Of a stretch of 64,000 nucleotides of DNA, positions 18,386-26,129 are shown in pieces. A model generated the notes under the pieces. The model was not told the DNA's origin and ran no database searches. It saw nothing but the letters and a program-made list of their open reading frames with translations. The stretch comes from Caldicellulosiruptor obsidiansis OB47 (GTDB lineage Bacteria > Bacillota > Thermoanaerobacteria > Caldicellulosiruptorales > Caldicellulosiruptoraceae). Each line of letters opens with the position of its first letter. Position 1 is the stretch's first letter. The DNA is taken from positions 1,062,001-1,126,000 of the forward strand of contig NC_014392.1 of assembly GCF_000145215.1 (NCBI RefSeq). The letters run 5' to 3'. Both the position numbers and the translations under genes were made by a program.

Positions 18386-19624
18386 GTGCTGTGGATTAAA
18401 AACGTCATAGCAAATCTGATATTTTTGATATTATATTTTTCTGTTATGACAGGGCTCAAAATATATATTGTGTCAAGGTATGAAAAAAGTGTGGAGAAAG
18501 AGAAGGAAGCAACTAAGTTAAACACATTTTTAATAAGATCAATATTTTTGGTTAATTTAATATTTGGTGTAGCTGGTAGTATATTTATTATAGTATTAAA
18601 TTCCGATAAATTTACTTTTTCCAGGCACTTTTATTTATTCATAATCTATTTTATTGAAATTTTTATAATTTCAATCTTTTTTGCAACCTCTATTCAAGCT
18701 AAAATTTTAAATCAAAAGTTAAAAAATGCATTTTTTCTGCGACAAATTGTGTCTGGATTTTTAGGTTTAGTTTTGATGGTTGGTATAATCTTTTTGCCTA
18801 TTGTTCAAATTTCGAGGACAGGGGATATCAAATATTTATATTTTTTGTCTGTTGCCATTTTTGTCGGTAATTACTTATTTTACTTAGTAATTTTTAATCT
18901 GCAGTATCCGAAAAGAAAACTCAAAGAAAATGAAGGGAAGATAATAAAAGATACTTTAAAAAAATTTGAAATTGAATCAATCGAGGTAGAAGTTCTTGAT
19001 ACACTTGGTCAAAAGTTTGCAAATCTTTTTGCAGCAGGTTTGTTCAAACAAAAGCTTTTGGTAACCTCATATGCTCTAGAAAACCTAAAGGAAGAAGAGA
19101 TTAAAGCAGCTGTAGTTCACGAAATTGGTCATATTAAAGCAAAACATGGACGAAAAATTCTATTTGGTTGGTTTGTTGCAATACTTTATTACTTAAGTTT
19201 TGTGTTTGGTCTTGAAAGCATTGCTAATTATTTTGTTTCAAATTGTGAGTTTTATAATTTCATACAAATAGTAGTTTTTTTAGTTGGAACCATTCAATTC
19301 TTGTTTTTACCCAGCTTTATTAGCCGAACTGCCGAAATAGAAGCTGATTTGTTTGTTTTGAAAAGTGGTATAAAAAGAGAAGAGTATGAAAGTGCTCTAA
19401 AAACTTTGTATGCTATCAATTACATAAAAGGTGATATTTCGAATGCTTTAGAAAAAGTTCAGTCACACCCTTCGCTCAAAAATAGGATTAAGATATTAGC
19501 TGAAGCTGAAAACAAATTGGAAAGGGAATATGAGCACAAATTAAACAAAATTTGCAATAACTTAACAGCAGCCTGTGCATTATTTGCCACTGTTTATCTT
19601 ATCTTTGGTGTTATTTTATCCTAA
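18386..19624 (+). CDS. M48-family membrane metallopeptidase (Ste24/HtpX type)
   Basis: A 412-residue integral membrane zinc protease of family M48. The zinc motif HEIGH lies in AVVHEIGHIKAKHG and the third ligand, the glutamate of AEIEADLFVLK, follows about 80 residues later. At least five hydrophobic segments precede the motif and two more flank it, the Ste24/CAAX-protease layout rather than the shorter HtpX. Members degrade or trim membrane proteins. The GTG start follows GAGAGGTGGAG. It is monocistronic, with about 250 bases of AT-rich sequence on either side. Positions 18180-18300 contain loosely repeated CTTTTTCTT/AACTATT words with no clear function. Confidence 0.87.
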   Translation: MLWIKNVIANLIFLILYFSVMTGLKIYIVSRYEKSVEKEKEATKLNTFLIRSIFLVNLIFGVAGSIFIIVLNSDKFTFSRHFYLFIIYFIEIFIISIFFATSIQAKILNQKLKNAFFLRQIVSGFLGLVLMVGIIFLPIVQISRTGDIKYLYFLSVAIFVGNYLFYLVIFNLQYPKRKLKENEGKIIKDTLKKFEIESIEVEVLDTLGQKFANLFAAGLFKQKLLVTSYALENLKEEEIKAAVVHEIGHIKAKHGRKILFGWFVAILYYLSFVFGLESIANYFVSNCEFYNFIQIVVFLVGTIQFLFLPSFISRTAEIEADLFVLKSGIKREEYESALKTLYAINYIKGDISNALEKVQSHPSLKNRIKILAEAENKLEREYEHKLNKICNNLTAACALFATVYLIFGVILS

Positions 19625-19868
19625 TAAGATGTTAAAAGTTGGTTACAAGATACTGAAAAGATAAAAATAAAACAAAGAAAAGGTTTAGCTTAACAAATAC
19701 AGTTCTCTGTTTATGAAATAGTTTGTGTGTGTTGATAGGAATTGATCAAAATATAAAAATCAGCGGGAATATTGATTGACAAAATAGTTAATAAAAATAA
19801 AAGTTTCAGAGATAACTTTTAGCATATTTGCTTTTTTGAAAAAACTGTTTAAATGAGGAGCTGATTCA

Positions 19869-20811
19869 ATGCCTACGCTAAAGAAGCTAGTGTGTTTAGC
19901 GACAGCAGCTGTCCTTATTTTTGCTTTAATGGTTGGGTGCACAACTGAACAATTCCAATTGGATAAAGAAACTGAAATTTCAAAAAAGCCAATGTTAGAA
20001 AAGAAGAATGGTATTTCTTCACTGCCAAATACACCAGAACAAAGTTACAAAGAAAGTCTCATAAATATTCATGGTAAAACGATAGGGGAAAGAATAAAAG
20101 TACCAAAAGGATATGAAAGAGTTGAAGTTCCAAGAGGATCTTTTGCTAAATACTTAAGAAATTTACCTCTCAAACCCCATGGCGCAAAGGTGAAGTACTA
20201 TAATGGTGAAGAAAAACCAAACGAAGTATATGTTGCAGTAATTGACATGGATGTTGGCACAAGAGATTTGCAGCAATGTGCAGACGCTGTTATAAGGGCT
20301 CTATTCAGAGTATCTTTATAAGAACAAGCAATATGACAAAATTCATTTTAATTTTACAAATGGCTTTAGAGCTGATTTTAGAAAGTGGATGCAGGGTTAT
20401 AGAATCAAAGTTGAAGGGAATAAAGCTTATTGGGTAAAGAAGACTGGATACTGTGATGATTATGTGCGCTTTAGAAAGTATCTTGACATGGTATTTGCAT
20501 ATGCTGGAACACTATCACTTTCTCAGGAAATGCAAAAAATACCTCTGAGTGATTTGCAAAATGGAGATGTATTTTTAAAAGGGAGCGACCCTGGACATTG
20601 CGCTGTGGTAGTTGACACGGCACAAAATCCAAAAACAGGTGAAAAGATATTCCTGCTTGCTCAAAGCTACATGCCAGCCCAAGACATTCACATCTTAAAG
20701 AATACAGCAAATGATGATGACAATCCCTGGTATTCAATAAACTTTGGTGATATTTTAATAACACCAGAGTGGCTGTTTACAAAAGAGCAGGTGTTTAGGT
20801 TTGGGGAGTAA
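19869..20811 (+). pseudogene. DUF4846 lipoprotein, frameshifted
   Basis: Two adjacent frames together encode one DUF4846 protein. The first (19869-20321) has a lipoprotein signal with lipobox LMVGC near residue 24 and runs to LQQCADAVIR. The second reads RADFRKWMQGYRIKVEG, then the family's FRKYLDMVFAYAGTLSL, GDVFLKGSDPGHCAVVVD, and FLLAQSYMPAQDIHILKN. Deleting one G from the GGG at 20296-20298 restores a continuous frame through RLYSEYLYKNKQYDKIHFNF. The rest looks intact, so the lesion is recent, or a sequencing error. DUF4846 proteins are cell-surface proteins of unknown activity. Confidence 0.85.
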
Positions 20812-20944
20812 AATTAAGGGGGGAGTGAGGAGTGGGGAAAATATAGTGATTTTCGACATGATTCTACAAATTTTAATTTATGTAGTACGTTATAATAAAA
20901 GTCAAATATAATGAATCTAATACTTAGAAAGGAGAGGTATTCAA

Positions 20945-22891
20945 GTGTATATTAGTAAGATGAGAATAAGGAATTATAAATCGTTTTTAGATTCAGGGGA
21001 GATAATGTTGGACGAAAAAATTTTTGCATTTATTGGACAAAATAATACTGGAAAATCCACTATATTAGATGCTATAAAAATATTTTTTCCCAACTATAAG
21101 AAACAAGTTGACAGGAAGGATATTCATAGAGGTATTAATGATAACATTATTATTGAAATGTGGTTAGGCGGAGTAGAGTCTTTTTTTGAAAATACCCGTA
21201 CAGATGAAGTTGATAGACAGGTAGAGAAATTGTTAAGAAAAGTTACTGACAACTCTCTATATATAAAGTTAGTATTAAATGTTGAAGACAGTACCAACAA
21301 AAATATTAGAAAATATTTTGACAAAGACGAAGAAGAGATAAAAGAAGCCACTTTAAAAAAATTACTTCCTGAGTTAGTAGTAATACCTGCCATACGAGAT
21401 CCAGAAAAAGAAAGTACAGCTGACCGCAAATCATATTTGAGGAGTTTAATTGATATTTTAGATAGTGAATATGAAACTGATATTTTAATAAAAGATGAAG
21501 GTGCAGAAAAAAGAGTTAATTACAATCAATTAAATAATATTCTTACTAAAGAAGCAAGGAAAAGGTGTGAAAGTTTGTCACAAAAAATAACGGAATATTA
21601 TAACAGTACATTAGGAAACAACAATTTTAGAATAAATTTAGAGCCAACAGTGGATATATATAGCGCAACAAAATATAACACTAGCATAGTGGAAATAATA
21701 GGGAATGAAAAAATAGAAAATGACATCTTAAATTTTGGAACGGGTTATCAAAGTGTACTTATTCTTTCTATACTGCAGACATATGTGGAAATAGCCCGTA
21801 GCGTAGGAAAGTATATATTTATAATTGAAGAACCAGAAATTTATTTACACCCAAATCTTCAGAGAAAAATGATTGAAACATTAATAAATATTTCAGAAAG
21901 AAATCAAGTAATTTTTACCTCGCACTCACCTATAACAATCAGTAATCTACCAAAGAAGAATGTAAAACTTGTCATAAGAGAAAAAGAAAAATCAATTGTT
22001 AAAGAGATTAACCCCAAAGAGGTTATAAACGAATTGGGAATTAAAGCTGATGATTTTCTCGGTAGCAAAGGGATCATCTTTGTTGAAGGTAAAGATGATT
22101 TTGAAGTTGTGCGAGAATTAATTTGTAAACTTGACGATAACTTATTAAACATGATTAACATAATTCCTGTAAATTCATGTTGTAATTTAAAATTCTTCGC
22201 AAATGCAGAATTATTTCTCAATAAATATTTTGAAATACCTGTTGTTATAATAAGAGATGCTGATACAAATGATCCTGAAAAGCTTAAAAGTGATTTTTTA
22301 AAAGAAATGTTTGAATTTATTGAGCAATATGAATTTGCTGATTCGGAAATTGTTGAAAAAAAGAAAAAATTAAGGCAGAATACATATATTCTTCAGCATT
22401 ATTCGATAGAATATTATTTTCTTGATGAGCTTTTTTTAAAAGAGTATTATGATTATTATTGTGATGACCCGAAAAGCTTAGAAATAGCAATTACCTGTTA
22501 TAAGTGTAAGTACAATCTATTTATAGATAAAGTCCGAAAAAATCAAATGAGTAAAGATGAATTTACTAAATTATATCAACCAAAAAGATTTTTAAGAGGG
22601 TTCCCGGATAAAAAGATTAATGAAAGAGAAAGATGTGAGATGTATTTTAAAGAAAAATGGGAAAAATTGTTTGATAGTTGTGATTGTAAGGATGTTGCCG
22701 AAAGAAAAAATAATTTCTTCAAAGTGAGAGATAATATTATCCAGAACATATCGATTAAAAGAAAAGATGAAAAGTCAAGCTTTTATACTGATGTTTTAAG
22801 GAAACACGATTTGCAGGAATTAGAAATGACGGAACTTCACGAAATAATTCAGATACTTAAGAATTTTGTTAATACAATTAATCAAAAATAA
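20945..22891 (+). CDS. OLD-family ATP-dependent nuclease (ATPase + Toprim)
   Basis: A 648-residue OLD (overcoming lysogenization defect) nuclease. The N-terminal ABC-type ATPase has Walker A GQNNTGKST (31-39), Q-loop and signature regions, and Walker B FIIEEPEIYLHP, with the His switch in FTSHSPI. The Toprim domain follows from about residue 378: GIIFVEGKDDFEVV supplies the glutamate and VIIRDADTNDPEKL the DxD pair. The C-terminal 200 residues are charged and unplaced. Class 1 OLD proteins act alone; class 2 (Gabija GajA) needs a UvrD-like helicase, which is absent here. It is followed by an adenine methylase and a nuclease, so phage defence is likely. Confidence 0.88.
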   Translation: MYISKMRIRNYKSFLDSGEIMLDEKIFAFIGQNNTGKSTILDAIKIFFPNYKKQVDRKDIHRGINDNIIIEMWLGGVESFFENTRTDEVDRQVEKLLRKVTDNSLYIKLVLNVEDSTNKNIRKYFDKDEEEIKEATLKKLLPELVVIPAIRDPEKESTADRKSYLRSLIDILDSEYETDILIKDEGAEKRVNYNQLNNILTKEARKRCESLSQKITEYYNSTLGNNNFRINLEPTVDIYSATKYNTSIVEIIGNEKIENDILNFGTGYQSVLILSILQTYVEIARSVGKYIFIIEEPEIYLHPNLQRKMIETLINISERNQVIFTSHSPITISNLPKKNVKLVIREKEKSIVKEINPKEVINELGIKADDFLGSKGIIFVEGKDDFEVVRELICKLDDNLLNMINIIPVNSCCNLKFFANAELFLNKYFEIPVVIIRDADTNDPEKLKSDFLKEMFEFIEQYEFADSEIVEKKKKLRQNTYILQHYSIEYYFLDELFLKEYYDYYCDDPKSLEIAITCYKCKYNLFIDKVRKNQMSKDEFTKLYQPKRFLRGFPDKKINERERCEMYFKEKWEKLFDSCDCKDVAERKNNFFKVRDNIIQNISIKRKDEKSSFYTDVLRKHDLQELEMTELHEIIQILKNFVNTINQK

Positions 22892-23118
22892 TAACAAAAG
22901 TTAGTTTGTGGTTATCACTGCCAATTATTGAGAAAAGTAACTAATATTGCTTTTAATTACCTTTCATAAATATCTTACAGTTAGACAATATATTTTAGTG
23001 TCAGAATACTTGAAAGGATTAGCAAATTACTTAAAGTTTTTTCTAGCACTTTAAAAAATAAGAAATGAAATGTTTTTATCATACACTTAATAAAAGAGCA
23101 AGGGAAGATATATTCTCC

Positions 23119-23147
23119 TTGCACACCAAACAAATGTATGGTATAAT
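23119..23147 (+). promoter_or_regulatory. Promoter of the methylase/nuclease pair
   Basis: TTGCAC (23119-23124) and a perfect TATAAT (23142-23147) with a 17-nt spacer. The remaining gap after the OLD gene (22892-23118) holds only an imperfect GCAAGG/CCTTGC hairpin at about 23098-23123. Confidence 0.65.
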
Positions 23148-23188
23148 CAAATCAATAGTTAATTTTAAATCTGGAGTATGATTTTGCA

Positions 23189-24061
23189 ATGAGGACTCAA
23201 ATTACTTTTTTTCGCCAAAAAGTTGTGCCCATAGTGAAGTGGGCAGGAGGTAAAAGGCAAATAATAAAAATCTTGGTCGAAAAGCTGCCAAGCCATTTTT
23301 CCACATATTTTGAACCCTTTTTGGGTGGCGGAGCACTTTTGGTAGAGCTTTATAATAGAGGAATCTTAAAGAATGCTGTTGTTTCAGATATTAATCTTGA
23401 ACTCATAAACCTTTACACTGCAGTTAAAAATTGTCCAGATGAGGTAGTTTACTATATTAAAAATTTAGATTTTAAAAATGCCGAGGGCGATTACTATAAG
23501 GCAAGAGAACTTTACAATTCTATTAAGATAAAAAATCTGAATACAATTGAAAATGAAAATTTACTCAAAGCAGTATTGTTACTTTATTTAAACAGGCACT
23601 GTTACAATGGGCTTTACAGGGTGAATTCAAAGGGCGAATTCAATGTTCCTTTTGGAAGATATAAAAATCCTAAAATGCCAACCAGTGAAGAAATATTTAC
23701 TTTTTCACAAATGCTACAATCTGTTGAAATTTTACATGCAGACTTTGAAGAAGCGGTGAAAAAAGCTTCTGAGTTTGATTTTGTATATTTCGATCCTCCG
23801 TACATGCCTGTGTCCAAAACAGCTAATTTTACTGATTACACAGTTGCAGGTTTTACAAAAGAGGAACAGGTAAGGCTGAAAAATGTTTGTGATAATCTTA
23901 GCAAAAAGGGTTGTTTTGTTATGATAAGCAACTCAGATTCAGAATTTATAAGAGATCTTTATGAAAGTTACAACCTTGAGGTAATAGAAGCAAAAAGGCT
24001 TATTAATTCAAGTGCAGGAAAGAGAACAGGTCATAAAGAAGTTATTATAACTAATTATTGA
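23189..24061 (+). CDS. Dam-type DNA adenine methyltransferase (D12 class)
   Basis: A 290-residue N6-adenine methyltransferase of the alpha (D12/Dam) class. SAM-binding motif X is VKWAGGKRQI (18-23 is WAGGKR) and motif I is YFEPFLGGGALL. The catalytic motif IV is DPPY at 202-205, within YFDPPYMPVSK. The target-recognition region contains NRHCYNGLYRVNSKGEFNVP, similar to M.DpnII/Dam enzymes that methylate GATC; the exact specificity is inference. The ATG is 16 bases upstream of the adjacent nuclease's reading-frame context, which starts right after this gene's stop. It is likely the protective half of a restriction-modification pair. Confidence 0.9.
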   Translation: MRTQITFFRQKVVPIVKWAGGKRQIIKILVEKLPSHFSTYFEPFLGGGALLVELYNRGILKNAVVSDINLELINLYTAVKNCPDEVVYYIKNLDFKNAEGDYYKARELYNSIKIKNLNTIENENLLKAVLLLYLNRHCYNGLYRVNSKGEFNVPFGRYKNPKMPTSEEIFTFSQMLQSVEILHADFEEAVKKASEFDFVYFDPPYMPVSKTANFTDYTVAGFTKEEQVRLKNVCDNLSKKGCFVMISNSDSEFIRDLYESYNLEVIEAKRLINSSAGKRTGHKEVIITNY

Positions 24062-24076
24062 AAAGAAGGTGTTATT

Positions 24077-24502
24077 GTGTCACCCGGTGGAAGAGGTACT
24101 CGAACGGGAAGAGTTCATGAAAAACTTATTAAACAAGCGTTACTAGAAAATTACGATGATGCTTTTGAGGAACAAGTTGTAGTTGGCAATGATCTCTTTG
24201 GGAATAAATATAAAGCTGATTTTGTTTTAAATGATGAGATAATTATAAGTGCTAAATGGCAGCAAACACGCGGGACAGCAGAGCAAAAAATAGTTTATGA
24301 GATAATCACCTTGGTTAAAATTTTAAAGGAAAATCCAAAGTATAAAAAAGCTTATATTATAATTAGTGGAACAGGATATACTAAGAAAGCAAAAGATTTT
24401 TATTTAAATCAAAAACATGTTGAGTATATAAAAGAGGGAAACTTGGTAGAAATAATATCTTTTGAAGATTTTGTCAAAAGATCAAATTTAAAATTGCTGT
24501 AA
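24077..24502 (+). CDS. Small PD-(D/E)xK-type restriction endonuclease-like protein
   Basis: A 141-residue protein that fits a minimal PD-(D/E)xK nuclease core: an N-terminal helix with E15 (GRVHEKLIKQ), a beta strand ending in D48 (KYKADFVL), and the next strand ISAKWQQ. The usual acidic residue of (D/E)xK is Ser (S58-A59-K60). Acidic residues E69 and E75 follow in the next helix, like the migrated glutamate of Cfr10I/NgoMIV (SxK...E). The GTG start follows GAAGGTG, 15 bases after the methylase stop. A type II endonuclease paired with the methylase is the best reading. Confidence 0.7.
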   Translation: MSPGGRGTRTGRVHEKLIKQALLENYDDAFEEQVVVGNDLFGNKYKADFVLNDEIIISAKWQQTRGTAEQKIVYEIITLVKILKENPKYKKAYIIISGTGYTKKAKDFYLNQKHVEYIKEGNLVEIISFEDFVKRSNLKLL

Positions 24503-24526
24503 AAGTAGAGAGATATTAAAAAACTC

Positions 24527-24562
24527 AAAAGGGCTAAGTGCAAATCTGTCATTAGCCCTTTT
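24527..24562. terminator. Bidirectional terminator
   Basis: Perfect 11-bp arms (aaaagggctaa, ttagccctttt) with a 14-nt loop. It ends the nuclease gene and, before the IS insertion, also ended the minus-strand DUF815 ATPase gene, whose original stop codon lay inside the right arm. Confidence 0.85.
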
Positions 24563-24565
24563 CCA

Positions 24566-24573
24566 TTTTAACT
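24566..24573. repeat. Left 8-bp target-site duplication
   Basis: TTTTAACT directly abuts the left end of the IS256-type element. The identical octamer abuts the right end at 26130-26137. Confidence 0.85.
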
Positions 24574-24602
24574 GAGACTATAAATAATTTTGTGTAAAGT
24601 AT

Positions 24603-24663
24603 AAAAACCTCCTTCTTGGTAAGAATCAGAATATAAACAAAAATATCCAAGAAGGAGGTTTTT
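24603..24663 (+). promoter_or_regulatory. Inverted repeat masking the transposase ribosome-binding site
   Basis: Perfect 17-bp arms (24603-24619 and 24647-24663) with a 27-nt loop. The 3' arm contains the AAGGAGG Shine-Dalgarno of the transposase and ends in a T run just before the ATG. Transcripts entering from outside would fold here and terminate or hide the site, a protection logic known from other insertion sequences. That this hairpin works so here is inference. Confidence 0.6.
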
Positions 24664-24667
24664 TGTT

Positions 24668-25891
24668 ATGGAAAATGTTTTAACAAAAGAGCAGCTCTTA
24701 GAGTTTATAAGAAAAAACAATATTCAGAGTGTGGGTGATATTTACGAAAGCTTAAAAGACTTGTTTAAGAGTGTACTTCAAAGTTTTTTAGAAGCAGAGA
24801 TTGAAGAAACTCTGGGTTATGAAAAGTATGATGTTAAAAACAAACAAACTACTAACTCTCGAAACGGATATACTCAGAAGACTGTAAAAACAAAATTTGG
24901 AGAGATGGAAATTGATATACCAAGAGACAGAGAAGGCGAATTTGAACCCAAGATAATTCCCAAATATAAAAGAGATATCTCTGAAATTGAAGATAAAATA
25001 ATAGCTTTATATTCCAGAGCAATAGCAACACGAGACATTCATGAGCAAATAAAAGATATTTATGGTATTGAAGTATCTGCTGAGATGGTAAGCAAAATTA
25101 CAGAAAAATAATACCAGAGATAAGAGAATGGCAAAACAGACCGTTAGAAAAGATATATCCGTTTATCTTTATGGATGCAATTCATTACAAGATAAAAGAT
25201 GAAGGCAGGATTGTAAACAAAGCTGCTTACGTTGTTTTAGGAATTAACATTGAGGGATATAAGGATGTTTTAGGGATATGGATTGGAGAAAGTGAAAGCT
25301 CTAAATTCTGGTTGGGTGTTTTGAATGACCTGAAAACAAGAGGAGTAGAAGAGGTATTACTGTTTTGTGTTGATGGCCTTACTGGTTTAAAAGAGGCAAT
25401 AGAAGCAGTGTTCCCAAAAAGCGATATTCAAAGGTGTATTATTCATCAGTCAAGTCAATTCATTCAAATATGTTTCATACAAGCATATAAAAGAATTTTC
25501 AAAGGATTTTAAAAAAGTGTATCAGGCAACTAATGAAGAAGAAGCACTGGAAAATTTTTATCAGGTAAAAGAAAAATGGGGGAAACAGTATCCTTATGCG
25601 TTCAGGAGTTGGGAAAGCAATTGGGATTTGTTAACTTCGTTTTTTAAGTTTCCCCCAGAAATAAGGAAGATAATTTATACCACAAACATCATAGAAGGAA
25701 TTCACAGACAATTTAGAAAAGTGACAAAGACAAAATCAGTATTTCCAAACGATACAGCATTAGAGAAGATGCTTTATCTTGCGACAAAAAATGTTGTAAG
25801 AAAGTGGACACAGAGGTACAGAAATTGGGATATAATATTAAATCAGCTTTTGATAATGTATCCAGAACGTTTAAGTGGATATATAAATTAA
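24668..25891 (+). pseudogene. IS256-family (mutator) transposase, two frameshifts
   Basis: Three consecutive frames together match one IS256/MULE-type transposase of about 400 residues. Frame 1 (24668-25111) ends KITEK; one A missing from the A run near 25105-25109 moves the frame to one reading IIPEIREWQNRPL. Frame 2 continues with FMDAIHYKIK (first catalytic Asp) and LLFCVDGLTGL (second Asp) to CIIHQ. A second shift near 25445-25465 leads to frame 3 with SFKYVSYKHIKEF, then NIIEGIHRQFRKVTKTK (catalytic Glu). The DDE triad is therefore present in sequence but not in one protein. Degradation is recent. Confidence 0.9.
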
Positions 25892-25909
25892 TAACAAACT
25901 TCAGTTCGC

Positions 25910-25941
25910 TTTTAGATTGCTTCCATGGAAGCAATCTAAAA
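25910..25941. repeat. Perfect 32-bp palindrome inside the IS
   Basis: A gapless self-complementary sequence centred on CCATGG at 25923-25928, with arms TTTTAGATTGCTTCCA and its complement. It lies 18 bases after the transposase stop, within the 238-bp 3' noncoding part of the IS. It could act as terminator or protein site; no T run follows. Confidence 0.85.
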
Positions 25942-26106
25942 CAAATTAGAACTAGAAAAATCAAAGCAATATATCCCAGTATTAAATTTTGTCCAGCTTT
26001 TAAAAAATTTATGCATAAAAATTTTTAAAATGGTAATACTAAAAAATAGAAGGTAGACAGGATTATCCTGAATGATTTCTTACCAAGAGGGATGGTTCAA
26101 TTTAAA

Positions 26107-26129
26107 TACACAAAATTATTTACAGACCC
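26107..26129 (-). repeat. Right terminal inverted repeat of the IS256-type element
   Basis: The reverse complement of this segment matches the left end 24574-24596 with mismatches only in its outer seven bases. It supplies the last three sense codons and the stop codon of the DUF815 ATPase on the minus strand. Confidence 0.85.

Larger units (their letters stand above)
24574..26129 (+). mobile_element. Defective IS256-family insertion sequence
   Basis: A 1556-bp element. The ends are related inverted repeats: the left begins GAGACTATAAATAATTTTGT, and the right, read inward, begins GGGTCTGTAAATAATTTTGT. Over the innermost 19 bases (24578-24596 against 26107-26125) only one mismatch is seen. 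A perfect 8-bp duplication flanks it, typical of IS256. A subterminal CTTGGTAAGAA motif recurs near both ends. The single transposase gene is broken by two frameshifts, so the copy cannot move by itself unless complemented. It inserted into the last codons of the DUF815 ATPase gene. Confidence 0.92.

Noticed and set aside
20945..24502. Gabija (GajA/GajB) system
   Set aside because: The OLD ATPase resembles GajA, but no UvrD-like helicase gene is adjacent and the next genes are a methylase and a small nuclease.
24668..25891. Programmed frameshift in the IS256 transposase
   Set aside because: IS256-family transposases are single-frame, and two shifts of different type (a missing base in an A run and a later indel) fit decay better.
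25804..26028. 74-codon frame after the transposase
   Set aside because: It overlaps the end of the transposase in another frame and crosses the perfect palindrome; no ribosome-binding site or family match.
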